DNA of 64,000 nucleotides from Gymnodinialimonas sp. 57CJ19 (GTDB lineage Bacteria; Pseudomonadota; Alphaproteobacteria; Rhodobacterales; Rhodobacteraceae), in the NCBI RefSeq assembly GCF_038396845.1, contig NZ_CP151587.1:3074001-3138000 (forward strand), given 5' to 3'. Within the stretch, counting starts at the first letter, position 1, and every line of letters starts with the position of its first letter. The translations under genes were made by a program, and so were the position numbers. This document shows, one piece after another, positions 1-8,804 of this stretch. Below the pieces are notes generated by a model, which was not told where the DNA came from, did not search any database, and was given only the letters and a program-made list of their open reading frames with translations.

Positions 1-598
1 GTTCCAATTCCGTATCCCAGTACAGAAAATCCATCCAACTCTCATGCAGATAGTTCGGAGGAAAGCGCCGCCCGTGGTTGTGCAACTCCGCCGCCTCCGG
101 CTGCCTCGGTGCGCGCCTCAACACCAAGCCCGAATGCCGCAACGATTTCGACCCCTTGCGCAAATTGCACCGCGAACACGCCGCCACCACGTTCTCCCAC
201 GACGTCACCCCCCCGCTGGCCCTTGGCACCACGTGGTCAAAGGTCAAATCCCCCGTCGCCCCGCAATACTGACAACTGAACTGATCGCGCAGAAACAGGT
301 TGAACCGGGTAAAAGCCACCCGCTTTTGCGGCTTCACGTAATCCTTCAATACCACCACCGACGGAATACGGATCGTGGTCGACGGCGAATGCACAACCTC
401 CTCGTATTCCGACACGATCTGCACGCGATCAAGGTAGACCGCCTTCACCGCCTCCTGCCACGGCCAAAGCGATAGCGGCAAATAACTCAAGGGGCGATAA
501 TCCGCATTCAAAACCAAAGCGGGGTTCTGCTTCAATGCCCCTGGCGACCTGATAAATGATGTCTTGAAATCAATCTCTTCGCTGGCCTGCACCTGCAT
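1..598 (-). CDS. HNH endonuclease family protein (3' end cut by window edge)
   Basis: A minus-strand frame opens at an ATG at 598 and runs off the left edge without a stop; it is probably only a residue or two short, because related proteins end close to the WDTELE seen here. The central part carries a treble-clef HNH nuclease: Cys109 and Cys112 (CQYC), His122 in LTFDH, then CSRCN giving the second zinc-binding Cys pair. Such stand-alone HNH proteins of about 200 residues are common housekeeping genes in Rhodobacteraceae and their substrate is not established. No restriction partner or mobile element is next to it. The nuclease fold is well supported; the biological role is unknown. Confidence 0.85.
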   Translation of the reverse strand, partial: MQVQASEEIDFKTSFIRSPGALKQNPALVLNADYRPLSYLPLSLWPWQEAVKAVYLDRVQIVSEYEEVVHSPSTTIRIPSVVVLKDYVKPQKRVAFTRFNLFLRDQFSCQYCGATGDLTFDHVVPRASGGVTSWENVVAACSRCNLRKGSKSLRHSGLVLRRAPRQPEAAELHNHGRRFPPNYLHESWMDFLYWDTELE

Positions 599-770
599 CG
601 CAAAGTTTCTCCACCCGGTTCGCCGCCATGGCTCCAGGGCGAGAGCACCCGCCCAAGCCGTCACTCCCACTATATCTAGGCGCGACCCTGGGGCAAGAAA
701 AACAACATGATGTGGTCGCACCCTATGACTAGGGTGCCAATGCAACAATCAGATGACGATTAATCACCCG

Positions 771-1436
771 TTATCTCGGCAGTTTGTCTTTCATGAATGC
801 CAACGCGACCGACAATCCATCGGGCGCAATCCCGTGGGCCGTGCCCTTCATGACGTGGGCATAGACCTCTTCCCACCCCGCCGCTTCCAGGCCTTCCGCG
901 GCCTCAGGCAAAGATTGAGGCGGCACCACGTCGTCGGCATCTCCGTGGATCAACAAGACCGGGGGCCGCACAACAACCTCTTCCGCCAGCGTCTCCGGCT
1001 CCAACAACCGCCCCGAGAAGCCCACGACCGCGGCAAATTCCTCTTCCCGGCGCGGCGCCACATGCAGGGCCATCATCGTCCCTTGGCTAAAGCCCACAAT
1101 CGCCGTTTCCGCCGCACTCACCCCATGTTCCTCCATGACGTGATCCAGAAAAGCGTTCAAATCCACAACCGCACGCGCCATGCCTTCCGCCGCCGCCGCC
1201 TCGCTGGATCCGTCAATCCAGGGGATCGGAAACCACTGAAACCCCGCCGGATTCATTGCCGAGCGCTCCGGCGCATCGGGGGCCACGAAAACAGTGTTGG
1301 GCATATGGTCCGCCAAAGGATCAGCCAACCCCAGCAAATCGCGCCCATCGGCACCATAGCCGTGCAAAAACACCACAAGCGAGGTTACATCCCCAGATTG
1401 CGACGCCTTCGTCCCATAATCCAACACATCACTCAT
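771..1436 (-). CDS. Alpha/beta hydrolase, phospholipase/carboxylesterase family
   Basis: A 221-residue serine hydrolase of the carboxylesterase/lysophospholipase (YpfH/Est) family, likely cytoplasmic and acting on short acyl esters. The catalytic triad is visible: nucleophile Ser in GFSQGT, Asp in HGDADDVVP, His in GTAHGIAPDG, with the oxyanion loop HGYGADG near the N-terminus. An upstream in-frame extension exists, but the ATG at 1436 is chosen because it overlaps the stop of the DNA glycosylase gene in an ATGA arrangement, indicating translational coupling, and because MSDVLDYG fits the family start. Natural substrate cannot be deduced. Confidence 0.87.
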   Translation of the reverse strand: MSDVLDYGTKASQSGDVTSLVVFLHGYGADGRDLLGLADPLADHMPNTVFVAPDAPERSAMNPAGFQWFPIPWIDGSSEAAAAEGMARAVVDLNAFLDHVMEEHGVSAAETAIVGFSQGTMMALHVAPRREEEFAAVVGFSGRLLEPETLAEEVVVRPPVLLIHGDADDVVPPQSLPEAAEGLEAAGWEEVYAHVMKGTAHGIAPDGLSVALAFMKDKLPR

Positions 1437-2059
1437 ATCGCGCCCTCTCGCTTTGTCATCTCCCGGTAGTAGGCCCAGAGCGCCCGGGCGGCAATGGCCC
1501 GCACCGGTGTCCAAGCCTCAGCCATCGCCCGCATGTCCTTTTCCGAGGGGCGCCTCTCCAGCCCAAACAACAGCTTTGCCCCCTCTTGCAGCGCCAAATC
1601 CCCCGCCGCGAAAACATCCGCATGGCCCAGGGCAAACTTGGCATAAATCTCCGCGGTCCACCGCCCGATCCCCGGCACCGCAATCAAAGTAGCCAGGACA
1701 TCCTCCACCGGGGCCCCGCGCATCGCCCCATAATCAAGGCCCGCATCGGCCAAAGCCTTGGCATAGCGCACCTTCGGTCGTGACAGCCCGCACGCCTGCA
1801 ACTGTGCCTCCGAGGCCGCCGCCACCGCCCCCTCCGCGCCGTAACCTGCCGCCAGAACCCGGCCCCATATCGCCGCCGCCGACGCGGTCGAAACCTGCTG
1901 CCCGACAATGGCGTTCAGCAACGCGCCAAACCCATCTTCCCTGCGCCGCAACGGCAGCGGGCCCGAAACCGCCTGAAACCTAGGTTCTATCCGGCACAAC
2001 TGCGCAAATCCCTCGGCCACATCCGCCGCCGTCTCGATACGCGCCAAGATCTGCCCCAT
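1433..2059 (-). CDS. DNA-3-methyladenine glycosylase II (AlkA-type)
   Basis: A 208-residue HhH-GPD base-excision repair enzyme that removes alkylated purines from DNA. The helix-hairpin-helix and catalytic part read VPGIGRWTAEIYAKFAL followed by the catalytic Asp in AAGDLALQ. The protein is shorter than E. coli AlkA and lacks its N-terminal domain, as is usual for alphaproteobacterial members. The ATG at 2059 is preceded by a strong AAGGAGG ribosome site. It overlaps the esterase gene by four bases, so the two form a small operon. Confidence is high for the family and moderate for the exact base specificity. Confidence 0.9.
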   Translation of the reverse strand: MGQILARIETAADVAEGFAQLCRIEPRFQAVSGPLPLRRREDGFGALLNAIVGQQVSTASAAAIWGRVLAAGYGAEGAVAAASEAQLQACGLSRPKVRYAKALADAGLDYGAMRGAPVEDVLATLIAVPGIGRWTAEIYAKFALGHADVFAAGDLALQEGAKLLFGLERRPSEKDMRAMAEAWTPVRAIAARALWAYYREMTKREGAI

Positions 2060-2067
2060 GCCCCCTC

Positions 2068-2088
2068 CTTCATCTTTTCATAAATATC
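2068..2088 (-). repeat. Copy of the GATATTT...GATGAAG intergenic motif
   Basis: On the minus strand this reads GATATTT, then ATGAAAA, then GATGAAG, and lies directly before the ribosome site of the AlkA-type gene. Closely similar strings occur at 32269-32285 (minus), 33611-33636 (plus) and 57346-57371 (plus). They look like tail fragments of the larger element described at 39122 and 54708. Confidence 0.45.
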
Positions 2089-2163
2089 GAAAATACCACC
2101 CGCCACAAATCGTGACGCCGGCTCATCTGGACGCTCCGGCGCAAACCCTATACCGCTTGCCCC

Positions 2164-3396
2164 ATGACCGATAGCACGCTCCCCCACACCGCCCATGATG
2201 ACACCAGCGCCAAGCGCAATGTAATCGTTTTAGTGATGGCCCAAGCCTTCCTCGGGGCGCAAATGCCAATGCTCTTTGTGATCGGCGGGCTCGCGGGCCT
2301 GATGATCGCGCCGTCCCCTGCCCTTGCGACGCTGCCGATCTCCCTGATCGTCTTCGGCTCCATGACCACGGCGCCCTGGATCTCTCCGCTGATGCAGAAG
2401 TTTGGCCGCAAAACCGGCTTCTACGTGGGGGCTCTGGGCGGTGCTCTTGGGGCGGCTGTGGCGGGCGTTGGCCTCTGGATCGACAGCTTCCCCGTCTTTC
2501 TTGTCGGCTCCTACTTCAGCGGCATCTACATGTCCGCCCAAGGCTTTTACCGCTTTGCCGCCACCGACACCGCCTCCCCGGCGTTCCGGCCCAAGGCGAT
2601 TTCCTATGTTATGGCTGGGGGCCTGATCTCGGCCTTGATCGGCCCGCAATTGGTCAAAGCCTCAAGCGAGGCCACAGTTATTCCCTTCGTCGGCACCTAC
2701 GCCTTTATCTTTGCAATCAACGCCCTCGGTGCGGTTCTGTTTGCCTTCCTGCAATTGCCGCGCCCTGAACCCGCCCGTGCCGACGCCCCCAAGGGCCGCA
2801 CCCGGGCCGAGCTGTTGCGGGACCCCAAGATCATCGTCGCCATGATCTGCGGCGCGGTGTCTTATTCGCTGATGAACCTGATGATGACCTCAACGCCGCT
2901 GGCGGTGGTCGGCTGTGGCTTCACAACAGGCAACGCCGCCGATGTTGTCTCTGCCCATGTCATCGCCATGTTTGCACCGTCGTTTTTCACCGGACACCTG
3001 ATTGCGCGCTTCGGGGCCACCAAGATCGTCGCGACCGGGCTGGCGCTTCTGGCCGCCGCAGGGGCAGTCGCCATGACGGGGGTGGAGCTGTTCCAGTTCT
3101 TCGCTGCCCTCATCCTTCTGGGCCTCGGCTGGAACTTCGGCTTTATCGGCGCCACCGCCATGCTGACGTCTGCCCATGCCCCTGAGGAACGCGGCGCGGT
3201 GCAGGGCATGAACGATTTCATCGTCTTTGGCGCAGTCTTCATCGCCTCGCTCAGCTCCGGCGTGCTGATGTATTCCGGTGGCGATGATGTCGTGCGCGGC
3301 TGGACTTCTGTAAACCTCGCCATGGTCCCCTTCCTGGTCCTCGCCGGGGCCGCCCTGATCTGGCTGGCGATGCGCCCGCAGGCGCGTCCCGCCTAA
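2164..3396 (+). CDS. MFS transporter
   Basis: A 410-residue integral membrane protein with about twelve hydrophobic segments and a short central loop (residues about 200-220, rich in Pro, Arg and charged residues) dividing two halves of the major facilitator fold. The loop between helices 2 and 3 holds QKFGRKTG, the family's G-x-x-x-D/G-R-x-G-R/K signature. The C-terminal half has the motif GLGWNFGFIG typical of a drug/metabolite exporter-like branch. It stands alone between the AlkA operon and a convergent minus-strand run only 12 bases beyond its stop, so context gives no substrate. Confidence 0.85.
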   Translation: MTDSTLPHTAHDDTSAKRNVIVLVMAQAFLGAQMPMLFVIGGLAGLMIAPSPALATLPISLIVFGSMTTAPWISPLMQKFGRKTGFYVGALGGALGAAVAGVGLWIDSFPVFLVGSYFSGIYMSAQGFYRFAATDTASPAFRPKAISYVMAGGLISALIGPQLVKASSEATVIPFVGTYAFIFAINALGAVLFAFLQLPRPEPARADAPKGRTRAELLRDPKIIVAMICGAVSYSLMNLMMTSTPLAVVGCGFTTGNAADVVSAHVIAMFAPSFFTGHLIARFGATKIVATGLALLAAAGAVAMTGVELFQFFAALILLGLGWNFGFIGATAMLTSAHAPEERGAVQGMNDFIVFGAVFIASLSSGVLMYSGGDDVVRGWTSVNLAMVPFLVLAGAALIWLAMRPQARPA

Positions 3397-3408
3397 ATCC
3401 CCTCCGGC

Positions 3409-4155
3409 TCAGATCCGCCCGAGGAAAGCCGCCGCCATCAGGCTCAGCTTCTCTCGGCCTGCGGGCGGCTCCAACCGCCCCTCGGCCACGGCCATCGGGT
3501 CTGCCACCGCACGCTTCAGAATCGCCTTGGCCCCCGCCACCTCAAACAGGGCCGCGCGGGCCGGCATCGCCACCCCATGGCGCCCCGGCCACGCGCGCAG
3601 CGCCTCTTCCGCCAGCGAGGAGATGGCCGCCGCGCGGCCATCGAGGAGCGGCACCCGCCCGCGCGCTTCAAGCGCGGGCACCGCCACCAGATATCGTGCC
3701 AAACCAGCGGCGTAGCCGATGGCCTCCGTTGCCGCCGAAGGCGTCCCCCCCAAGGCCCGCAGGGCCGTGTCGATCAAATGGCCCGAGGTCCGCTGGATAT
3801 ACTGCGCAAAGGCCGCCTCATCCTCGAACGGATCCTTGTAAATATCCCACCGCCGCGCCGCGATCAGCCGGTCCAGCGCCGTTGCCCCTTCTGCGTCCAG
3901 AAAGCCAAGGGCGTCCACAACCTCGTGCCGCCGCGCCCGGCCTTCGGCGATTTCCTCCAATGCGTCGCGCCACCATTGCAGGCGCATCTCGGCAATCATC
4001 GGCTCCTCCGTCACCCAAGGGGCGCGGCTGACTTCGATGTTGAACGCATATAGCGGCAACAACACCTCGCGCGCGGCCAAAGGCGCGGCCATGGCGGCGC
4101 GGAAACGGCCCGGATCGCCGCGGGCGACCAGATCGGCACAGGCTTGGATGCTCAC
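3409..4155 (-). CDS. Squalene/phytoene synthase family protein, NDUFAF6-like
   Basis: A 248-residue protein of the squalene/phytoene synthase fold (ARD..PLYAFNIEVSRAPW, then MRLQWWRDALEEI). The two Asp-rich DxxxD motifs that bind prenyl diphosphate are absent, so terpene synthesis is unlikely. The pattern LYAFN(I/V)E..(M)R.Q(W/F)W instead matches the mitochondrial complex I assembly factor NDUFAF6 and its bacterial relatives. The start is taken as the GTG at 4155, which overlaps the stop of the methyltransferase gene (GTGA) and gives the usual length; a longer frame begins at 4209. Role in complex I assembly is inference from the eukaryotic relative. Confidence 0.75.
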   Translation of the reverse strand: MSIQACADLVARGDPGRFRAAMAAPLAAREVLLPLYAFNIEVSRAPWVTEEPMIAEMRLQWWRDALEEIAEGRARRHEVVDALGFLDAEGATALDRLIAARRWDIYKDPFEDEAAFAQYIQRTSGHLIDTALRALGGTPSAATEAIGYAAGLARYLVAVPALEARGRVPLLDGRAAAISSLAEEALRAWPGRHGVAMPARAALFEVAGAKAILKRAVADPMAVAEGRLEPPAGREKLSLMAAAFLGRI

Positions 4156-4877
4156 AAGGGCCTCGCAACGGACAGCAGATATCCAGTCTCGGCACGGTTC
4201 GCCCGCCACGCGGCGATCTCGGCCTCGGCCTCATCCAACGCGCCGTTCATGCGGGCGTCTGCCGTGCGCCGCAGCACCGCAATCCGCGCCTCCATCGGGC
4301 GGTAATAACTTTCCCACGCCACATCCGAGAGCTTCCTTGTGGCAATCGTCTCAAACCCCGCCAGTGTCACCTGCGCCGCGATGCCCTTGGCATCGGTCAG
4401 GCGCGGGTAATCATCCCACAGAGCTTTCACCACATCCGAGGGCGGGCCATCGGTGAACAAACAGGGCTCCGAAAACGCAATCGCCCCGCCCGGTGCCAGG
4501 GCCGGCGCCCATTGGGGAAGCAAATCAGCGATCCCGTGGAAATAGACCGCCCCCGCCGACCAGATGAAATCAAACGGCCCGGTGATTTCGGTGTAGTCGC
4601 CCGCCACCAACTCAACCCGCTTATCCGCGCCCCAGCGCTCTCGCGCCGCTTCAATAAACGGCGCGTGGGCGTCGATTGCCGTGACGTGGGCGTCTTTCGC
4701 CGCCCGCAACAAAGCGCCCAGATCGCCGCCGGGGCCAGAGCCCGCGTCGCAAATCAGGGCTCCGGCCCGAAGCCCCGCCACCTCTGCCGCCCACGCAACA
4801 TCGGCGGTTTCTCCCGGCCCCTCTCGGGGCAGGTCGGCGTGGATCTTGTAGAAACTCTCTTTATCCCATGCGCACAT
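4152..4877 (-). CDS. Class I SAM-dependent methyltransferase
   Basis: A 241-residue protein with a Rossmann methyltransferase core: motif I as ICDAGSGPGGDLGALL, an acidic residue ending strand 2 in VTAIDAH, and the post-motif region FDFIWSAGAVYFHG. No substrate-specific domain is evident. The start at 4877 (MCAWDKESF) is preferred over an upstream ATG at 4955 because the latter lies inside the preceding gene. It is translationally coupled to the NDUFAF6-like gene, which in some lineages is an NDUFAF6/NDUFAF5-like pair working on complex I; NDUFAF5 is also a methyltransferase-fold protein, so a joint role is possible but unproven. Confidence 0.75.
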   Translation of the reverse strand: MCAWDKESFYKIHADLPREGPGETADVAWAAEVAGLRAGALICDAGSGPGGDLGALLRAAKDAHVTAIDAHAPFIEAARERWGADKRVELVAGDYTEITGPFDFIWSAGAVYFHGIADLLPQWAPALAPGGAIAFSEPCLFTDGPPSDVVKALWDDYPRLTDAKGIAAQVTLAGFETIATRKLSDVAWESYYRPMEARIAVLRRTADARMNGALDEAEAEIAAWRANRAETGYLLSVARPL

Positions 4878-4911
4878 CGCAGGTGTTATCCTTCTTCCCG
4901 TCTCGGCCCGT

Positions 4912-5373
4912 TCAAGGCCAGTCCCCAAGGGGGGCTGTGAACATGGGATGGTCACTCTCGACCTGCTCTAGCGCAAGGTCGGAATAGCTGCGCTCGTCGT
5001 CCATGCCGAAGGCGGCCGTGGCGTGGAAAACATCGTTATCTTCCCCGTGCCCCACCCAACGCAGGGCGGTGCCATCGGGGAGATGCGCGGCAATCTCGTG
5101 GCGCAGGCTATCTTCTCCGGTGCCGGGCTCTCCGGTCACAGCCGACAGCCCCACCAGATGCGGCGCGAGCCGCGCCCAGGTTTGCGCAAAACGGCCCGGC
5201 TCGATCAGGGTGGTCAGGTCTCCGCCTTCCGGGTCGCCGGTCAGCACCGCGACCCGGTCGTCGTTGCTGACGACCTCCACCGTGCGAAACCCATCGCCGT
5301 ATAGCTCCAGATTGCTCAGCCGCACCGGTGTCAGGGCGGCCACATCATCGGCAGAGATCGGTAGTTGCGTCAT
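4912..5373 (-). CDS. Conserved hypothetical protein
   Basis: A 153-residue acidic soluble protein with no signal peptide, membrane segment or motif I recognise. The sequence contains a Trp-rich stretch and several predicted strand-like segments (FRTVEVVSNDDRVAVLTG). Its ATG overlaps the stop of the citramalate synthase gene by four bases (ATGA), so it is surely translated from the same message. Function unknown. Confidence 0.7.
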   Translation of the reverse strand: MTQLPISADDVAALTPVRLSNLELYGDGFRTVEVVSNDDRVAVLTGDPEGGDLTTLIEPGRFAQTWARLAPHLVGLSAVTGEPGTGEDSLRHEIAAHLPDGTALRWVGHGEDNDVFHATAAFGMDDERSYSDLALEQVESDHPMFTAPLGDWP

Positions 5374-6989
5374 GGTTTCGCCCCTTCATGGATCAGCTTC
5401 CAATTCACCGCGTCCAACAGCGCCTCGAAACTGGCGTCGACGATGTTGGGGGAAACGCCCACCGTGGACCAGCGCCGCCCGGTGCTGTCTTCGCTGTCGA
5501 TGATGACGCGAGTCACAGCCTCGGTCCCGCCCTGGGTGATGCGCACCTTGAAATCGACCAGCCGGATGTCTTCGATCAGGTTCTGATACGGGCCCAGGTC
5601 TTTGGCCAGCGCCTTGGAGAGCGCGTTTACCGGGCCGCGGTCGCTGCCGGTTTCGTCCATCGACTCACTGACGGACAGGGTCTTCACCCCGCCCACCTTC
5701 ACGACAACCATTGCCTCGGACAGGCTGATCATCCGGTTATACTTGTTTTTGCGCCGCTCCACGGTGACCCGGTAGCGCTTCACCTCAAAGAATTCGGGCA
5801 GAAGGCCAAGTTCCCGCCGTGCCAGCAGCTCGAATGAGGCCTGCGCGGTATCGAAGCTATAGCCCTGATCTTCGCGCTCCTTGATCGTATCGAGGATACG
5901 CGCCAGCGCCGGATCGCCCTTTTCCACCTGCAAACCCGCGTCCGCCAGCCGTTTGCGCAGGTTGGATTGGCCCGCCTGATTGGACATCGGAATGATGCGC
6001 GCGTTGCCCACGGTTTCCGGCTCGATATGCTCATAGGTCGTCGGATTTTTGACGATGGCCGAGGCATGGAGCCCTGCCTTGTGGGCAAAGGCCGAGGCCC
6101 CCACATAGGGCGCCTGGCGCTGGGGCACGCGGTTCAGGATATCGTCCAACATCCGTGACAGACGCGTCAGACCAGCCAGCTTTTCCTCTGCAATTCCGGT
6201 ATCGAAGGCGGAACGATAGGGCTCTTTCAGCAGCAGCGTCGCGATCAGGGTGGTGAGGTTGGCGTTGCCACAACGCTCTCCCAAACCGTTCAGCGTGCCT
6301 TGGATCTGGCGCACGCCCGCCTCCACCGCCGCAAGGCTGCCTGCCACGGCGGTTTCCGTGTCGTTGTGGGTGTGGATGCCCAAATGGTCGCCGGGGATGC
6401 CTGAGGCGATCACTTCTTTGGCGATGGCGAAGATCTCGGCGGGCAGCGTGCCGCCGTTGGTATCGCAGAGAACGACCCAACGGGCACCGGCCTGATGGGC
6501 CGCGTGGATGCATTCCAGCGCGTAGTCGGGGTTGGCCTTGTAGCCATCGAAGAAGTGCTCGGCATCAAACAGGGCCTCGCGGCCTTGGGCGTTGATATGA
6601 GCGATGGAGGCGCGGATGTTTTCGACGTTCTCGGGGAGCGATATTCCGAGGGCCTCGGTCACGTGGAAATCGTGGGACTTGCCGACGAGGCAGACGGTTT
6701 TCGTGCCTGCGTTGAGGACGGCAGCCAGCACGTCGTCATTCTCGGCCGAGCGGCCTGCCCGCTTGGTCATCCCGAAGGCGGTCATCTTCGCCCGCGTGGC
6801 GGGGGCGGCATCAAAAAAGGCGCTGTCGGTGGGGTTCGCGCCGGGCCAGCCGCCCTCGATATAATCGAGGCCGAGGGCATCGAGTGCCTCGGCTATGCGG
6901 ACCTTTTCGGGGGTGGAGAATTGCACGCCCTGGGTCTGCTGGCCGTCGCGGAGAGTGGTGTCGTAGAGGTAGAGGCGGTCTTTGCTCAT
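5370..6989 (-). CDS. cimA: (R)-citramalate synthase
   Basis: A 539-residue member of the 2-isopropylmalate synthase family that condenses pyruvate and acetyl-CoA to citramalate, first step of the pyruvate route to 2-oxobutanoate and isoleucine. The N-terminal TIM barrel shows DTTLRDGQQTQGVQF (divalent metal and general base), the metal-binding HTHND and the GLGERCGNANL motif; the C-terminal third is the regulatory LeuA dimer domain (VERRKNKYNRM onward). The starting YLYDTTLRDGQQTQG and overall length match the CimA branch rather than LeuA or NifV. It heads a coupled run with the unknown 153-residue protein. Confidence 0.9.
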   Translation of the reverse strand: MSKDRLYLYDTTLRDGQQTQGVQFSTPEKVRIAEALDALGLDYIEGGWPGANPTDSAFFDAAPATRAKMTAFGMTKRAGRSAENDDVLAAVLNAGTKTVCLVGKSHDFHVTEALGISLPENVENIRASIAHINAQGREALFDAEHFFDGYKANPDYALECIHAAHQAGARWVVLCDTNGGTLPAEIFAIAKEVIASGIPGDHLGIHTHNDTETAVAGSLAAVEAGVRQIQGTLNGLGERCGNANLTTLIATLLLKEPYRSAFDTGIAEEKLAGLTRLSRMLDDILNRVPQRQAPYVGASAFAHKAGLHASAIVKNPTTYEHIEPETVGNARIIPMSNQAGQSNLRKRLADAGLQVEKGDPALARILDTIKEREDQGYSFDTAQASFELLARRELGLLPEFFEVKRYRVTVERRKNKYNRMISLSEAMVVVKVGGVKTLSVSESMDETGSDRGPVNALSKALAKDLGPYQNLIEDIRLVDFKVRITQGGTEAVTRVIIDSEDSTGRRWSTVGVSPNIVDASFEALLDAVNWKLIHEGAKP

Positions 6990-7059
6990 TGGGGGCCTCC
7001 GGTGGGGGTGCTCAAGCTTGAGCAGACCTTTAAGATATTGTTTTTGTTTGATTTAGCCA

Positions 7060-7123
7060 CCGGATCGCCCGCGATCCGGTTCGCCCCCGACCCGCCCCCC
7101 AGGGCGGGGGCGAAATCGCCCCC
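7060..7123 (-). repeat. Two perfect inverted repeats after cysS
   Basis: Between cysS and cimA lie two perfect hairpins: CCGGATCGC-CC-GCGATCCGG at 7060-7079 and GGGGGCGA-AA-TCGCCCCC at 7106-7123. Neither is followed by a T-run on the minus strand, so a factor-independent terminator is not clear; they may stall or protect the cysS mRNA end. Confidence 0.5.
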
Positions 7124-7161
7124 ACCCTCGGGCCGGGCGCGAACCTGCGTTGGGTTATGCA

Positions 7162-8502
7162 TCAGAGGTTCTCCAGTTTGGCTGGGTCGAAGTTGGGGCC
7201 CGGGACAAGGTCCACTCCCGCCTTGGACATACGCACCTCGACGCCTGCATCGGTGAGCGCGGACTTGAGGGCATCCACAGTCGAAAAATCCTTCGTTTGC
7301 ATCGCCTCTTCGCGAGCCGTCCCAAGACGCGCCGCGAACGCAGACAAATCGGCCCCGTCGCTCACAGCCCACTCCGGCACCTGCCCTTCCCAAAGCCCCA
7401 TCACCGACAACGCCGCTCCAAGCTCGGCCCCGTCAAGCTTGTGCATCTCGGCCAAGGCCTGATGGGTGTTGAGGTCGTCGGCCAGTGCCGCGACAACCGC
7501 CTCGGGCACCGCGTCGCCCGGCTCTGCCGCCGCGTACCACTTCCGCAACGTCTTCTCCGCCTCAACCCGCTTCTTCTCGGTCCAGTCCATCGGCTTGCCG
7601 TAATGCGTGGACAGCATCACGAAGCGGATCACCTCGCCCGGCACGCCGCTGTCCAGCAAATCGCGCACAGTGAAGAAGTTGCCCAAGGACTTGGACATCT
7701 TCTTGCCCTCGACCTGCAACATCTCGTTGTGCATCCAGATATTTGCAAAGCCGTGGCCTGCCGCGCAGGATTGTGCGACCTCGTTTTCGTGGTGCGGGAA
7801 CAGCAGGTCCGCGCCGCCGCCGTGGATGTCGAAGGTCTCTCCCAGGATCGAATGGGCCATGGCCGAGCATTCGATGTGCCAGCCGGGGCGACCCCTGCCC
7901 CACGGGCTGTCCCAGCCGGGGATGTCATCTGCCGACGGCTTCCAGAGGACGAAGTCCATCGGGTCCTCTTTATAGGGCGCGACCTCGACCCTTGCGCCTG
8001 CGATCATGTCATCGACAGAGCGCCCCGACAGCTTGCCGTAGTCGTCAAAGCTGCGCACCCGGAACAGGGCGTGGCCGTCGCGGGCATAGGCGAAATCCTT
8101 TTCGATAAGATCCTCGATAAAGGCAACCATCTGCTCGATATACTCGGTGGCACGGGGCATATGGGTGGGGTCGAGCACGCCAAGGGCGCGGGTGTCATCG
8201 AGGTACCATTGCGCGGTCTCGGCGGTGAGGTCCGCGATCTTGCGCCCTTCTTCGGCGGCGCGGGCGTTAATCTTGTCGTCCACGTCGGTGAAGTTGCGCA
8301 CGAAAGTGACGTTCCCCTCGCCATAGACATGGCGCAGCAGGCGAAACAGCTGGTCAAACACAACGGCAGAGCGCGCGTTGCCGATATGGGCGCGGTCGTA
8401 AACCGTGGGCCCGCAGACATACATCGAGACCTTTCCCGGCTCGATCGGTTGCAACACCTCGATGCGGCGAGACTTGGAGTTCTTCAGGCGGATTTCGACC
8501 AT
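7162..8502 (-). CDS. cysS: Cysteinyl-tRNA synthetase
   Basis: A 446-residue class I aminoacyl-tRNA synthetase that charges tRNA-Cys. The N-terminus has the zinc-site Cys and active-site start YVCGPTVYD, the HIGH signature as AHIGNARS, the zinc ligands in HIECSAMA and HHENE, and the KMSKS loop as [10 protein letters not shown]. An earlier in-frame TTG lies at 8532, but the ATG at 8502 gives [11 protein letters not shown], the usual family start. Its length is normal. The gene is convergent with nothing and precedes cimA by 172 bases of hairpin-rich DNA. Confidence 0.95.
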   Translation of the reverse strand: MVEIRLKNSKSRRIEVLQPIEPGKVSMYVCGPTVYDRAHIGNARSAVVFDQLFRLLRHVYGEGNVTFVRNFTDVDDKINARAAEEGRKIADLTAETAQWYLDDTRALGVLDPTHMPRATEYIEQMVAFIEDLIEKDFAYARDGHALFRVRSFDDYGKLSGRSVDDMIAGARVEVAPYKEDPMDFVLWKPSADDIPGWDSPWGRGRPGWHIECSAMAHSILGETFDIHGGGADLLFPHHENEVAQSCAAGHGFANIWMHNEMLQVEGKKMSKSLGNFFTVRDLLDSGVPGEVIRFVMLSTHYGKPMDWTEKKRVEAEKTLRKWYAAAEPGDAVPEAVVAALADDLNTHQALAEMHKLDGAELGAALSVMGLWEGQVPEWAVSDGADLSAFAARLGTAREEAMQTKDFSTVDALKSALTDAGVEVRMSKAGVDLVPGPNFDPAKLENL

Positions 8503-8804
8503 AATATCAAGCTTTCGGGCAGGCGAGAACAAAGCGCGAGACCGGGCTATCAGATAGGTAGAATTAAGAAAACCACACTTAGCCGGTCCGCAGAAGTTAG
8601 CGGATAATGAGACAACCGGGACAGGACAATGTGTGCGTCATGGCCTTGGTGTAGCACGGCGGGCTTCGCCGCGACAAGCTGCCCGTGAATTTGCGGGACG
8701 CGGTGACACAATTGGGGTTGCGTGTGCCCGCCTGTCCAAGCACCGTCGGGTGGAACGCGGGCTTGGACGGTCCGCCCGACCAACCCCGTTTCGGAGCTTT
8801 GCCC
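8503..8804. other. Divergent control region between cysS and an aminotransferase gene
   Basis: About 300 bases without a convincing gene. It should hold the promoters of cysS (leftward) and the aminotransferase (rightward). Near the right end GTCCAAGC (8734-8741) and GCTTGGAC (8761-8768) form an eight-base stem with a 19-base loop, 36 bases before the aminotransferase ATG. I see no riboswitch that I can name. Confidence 0.5.
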
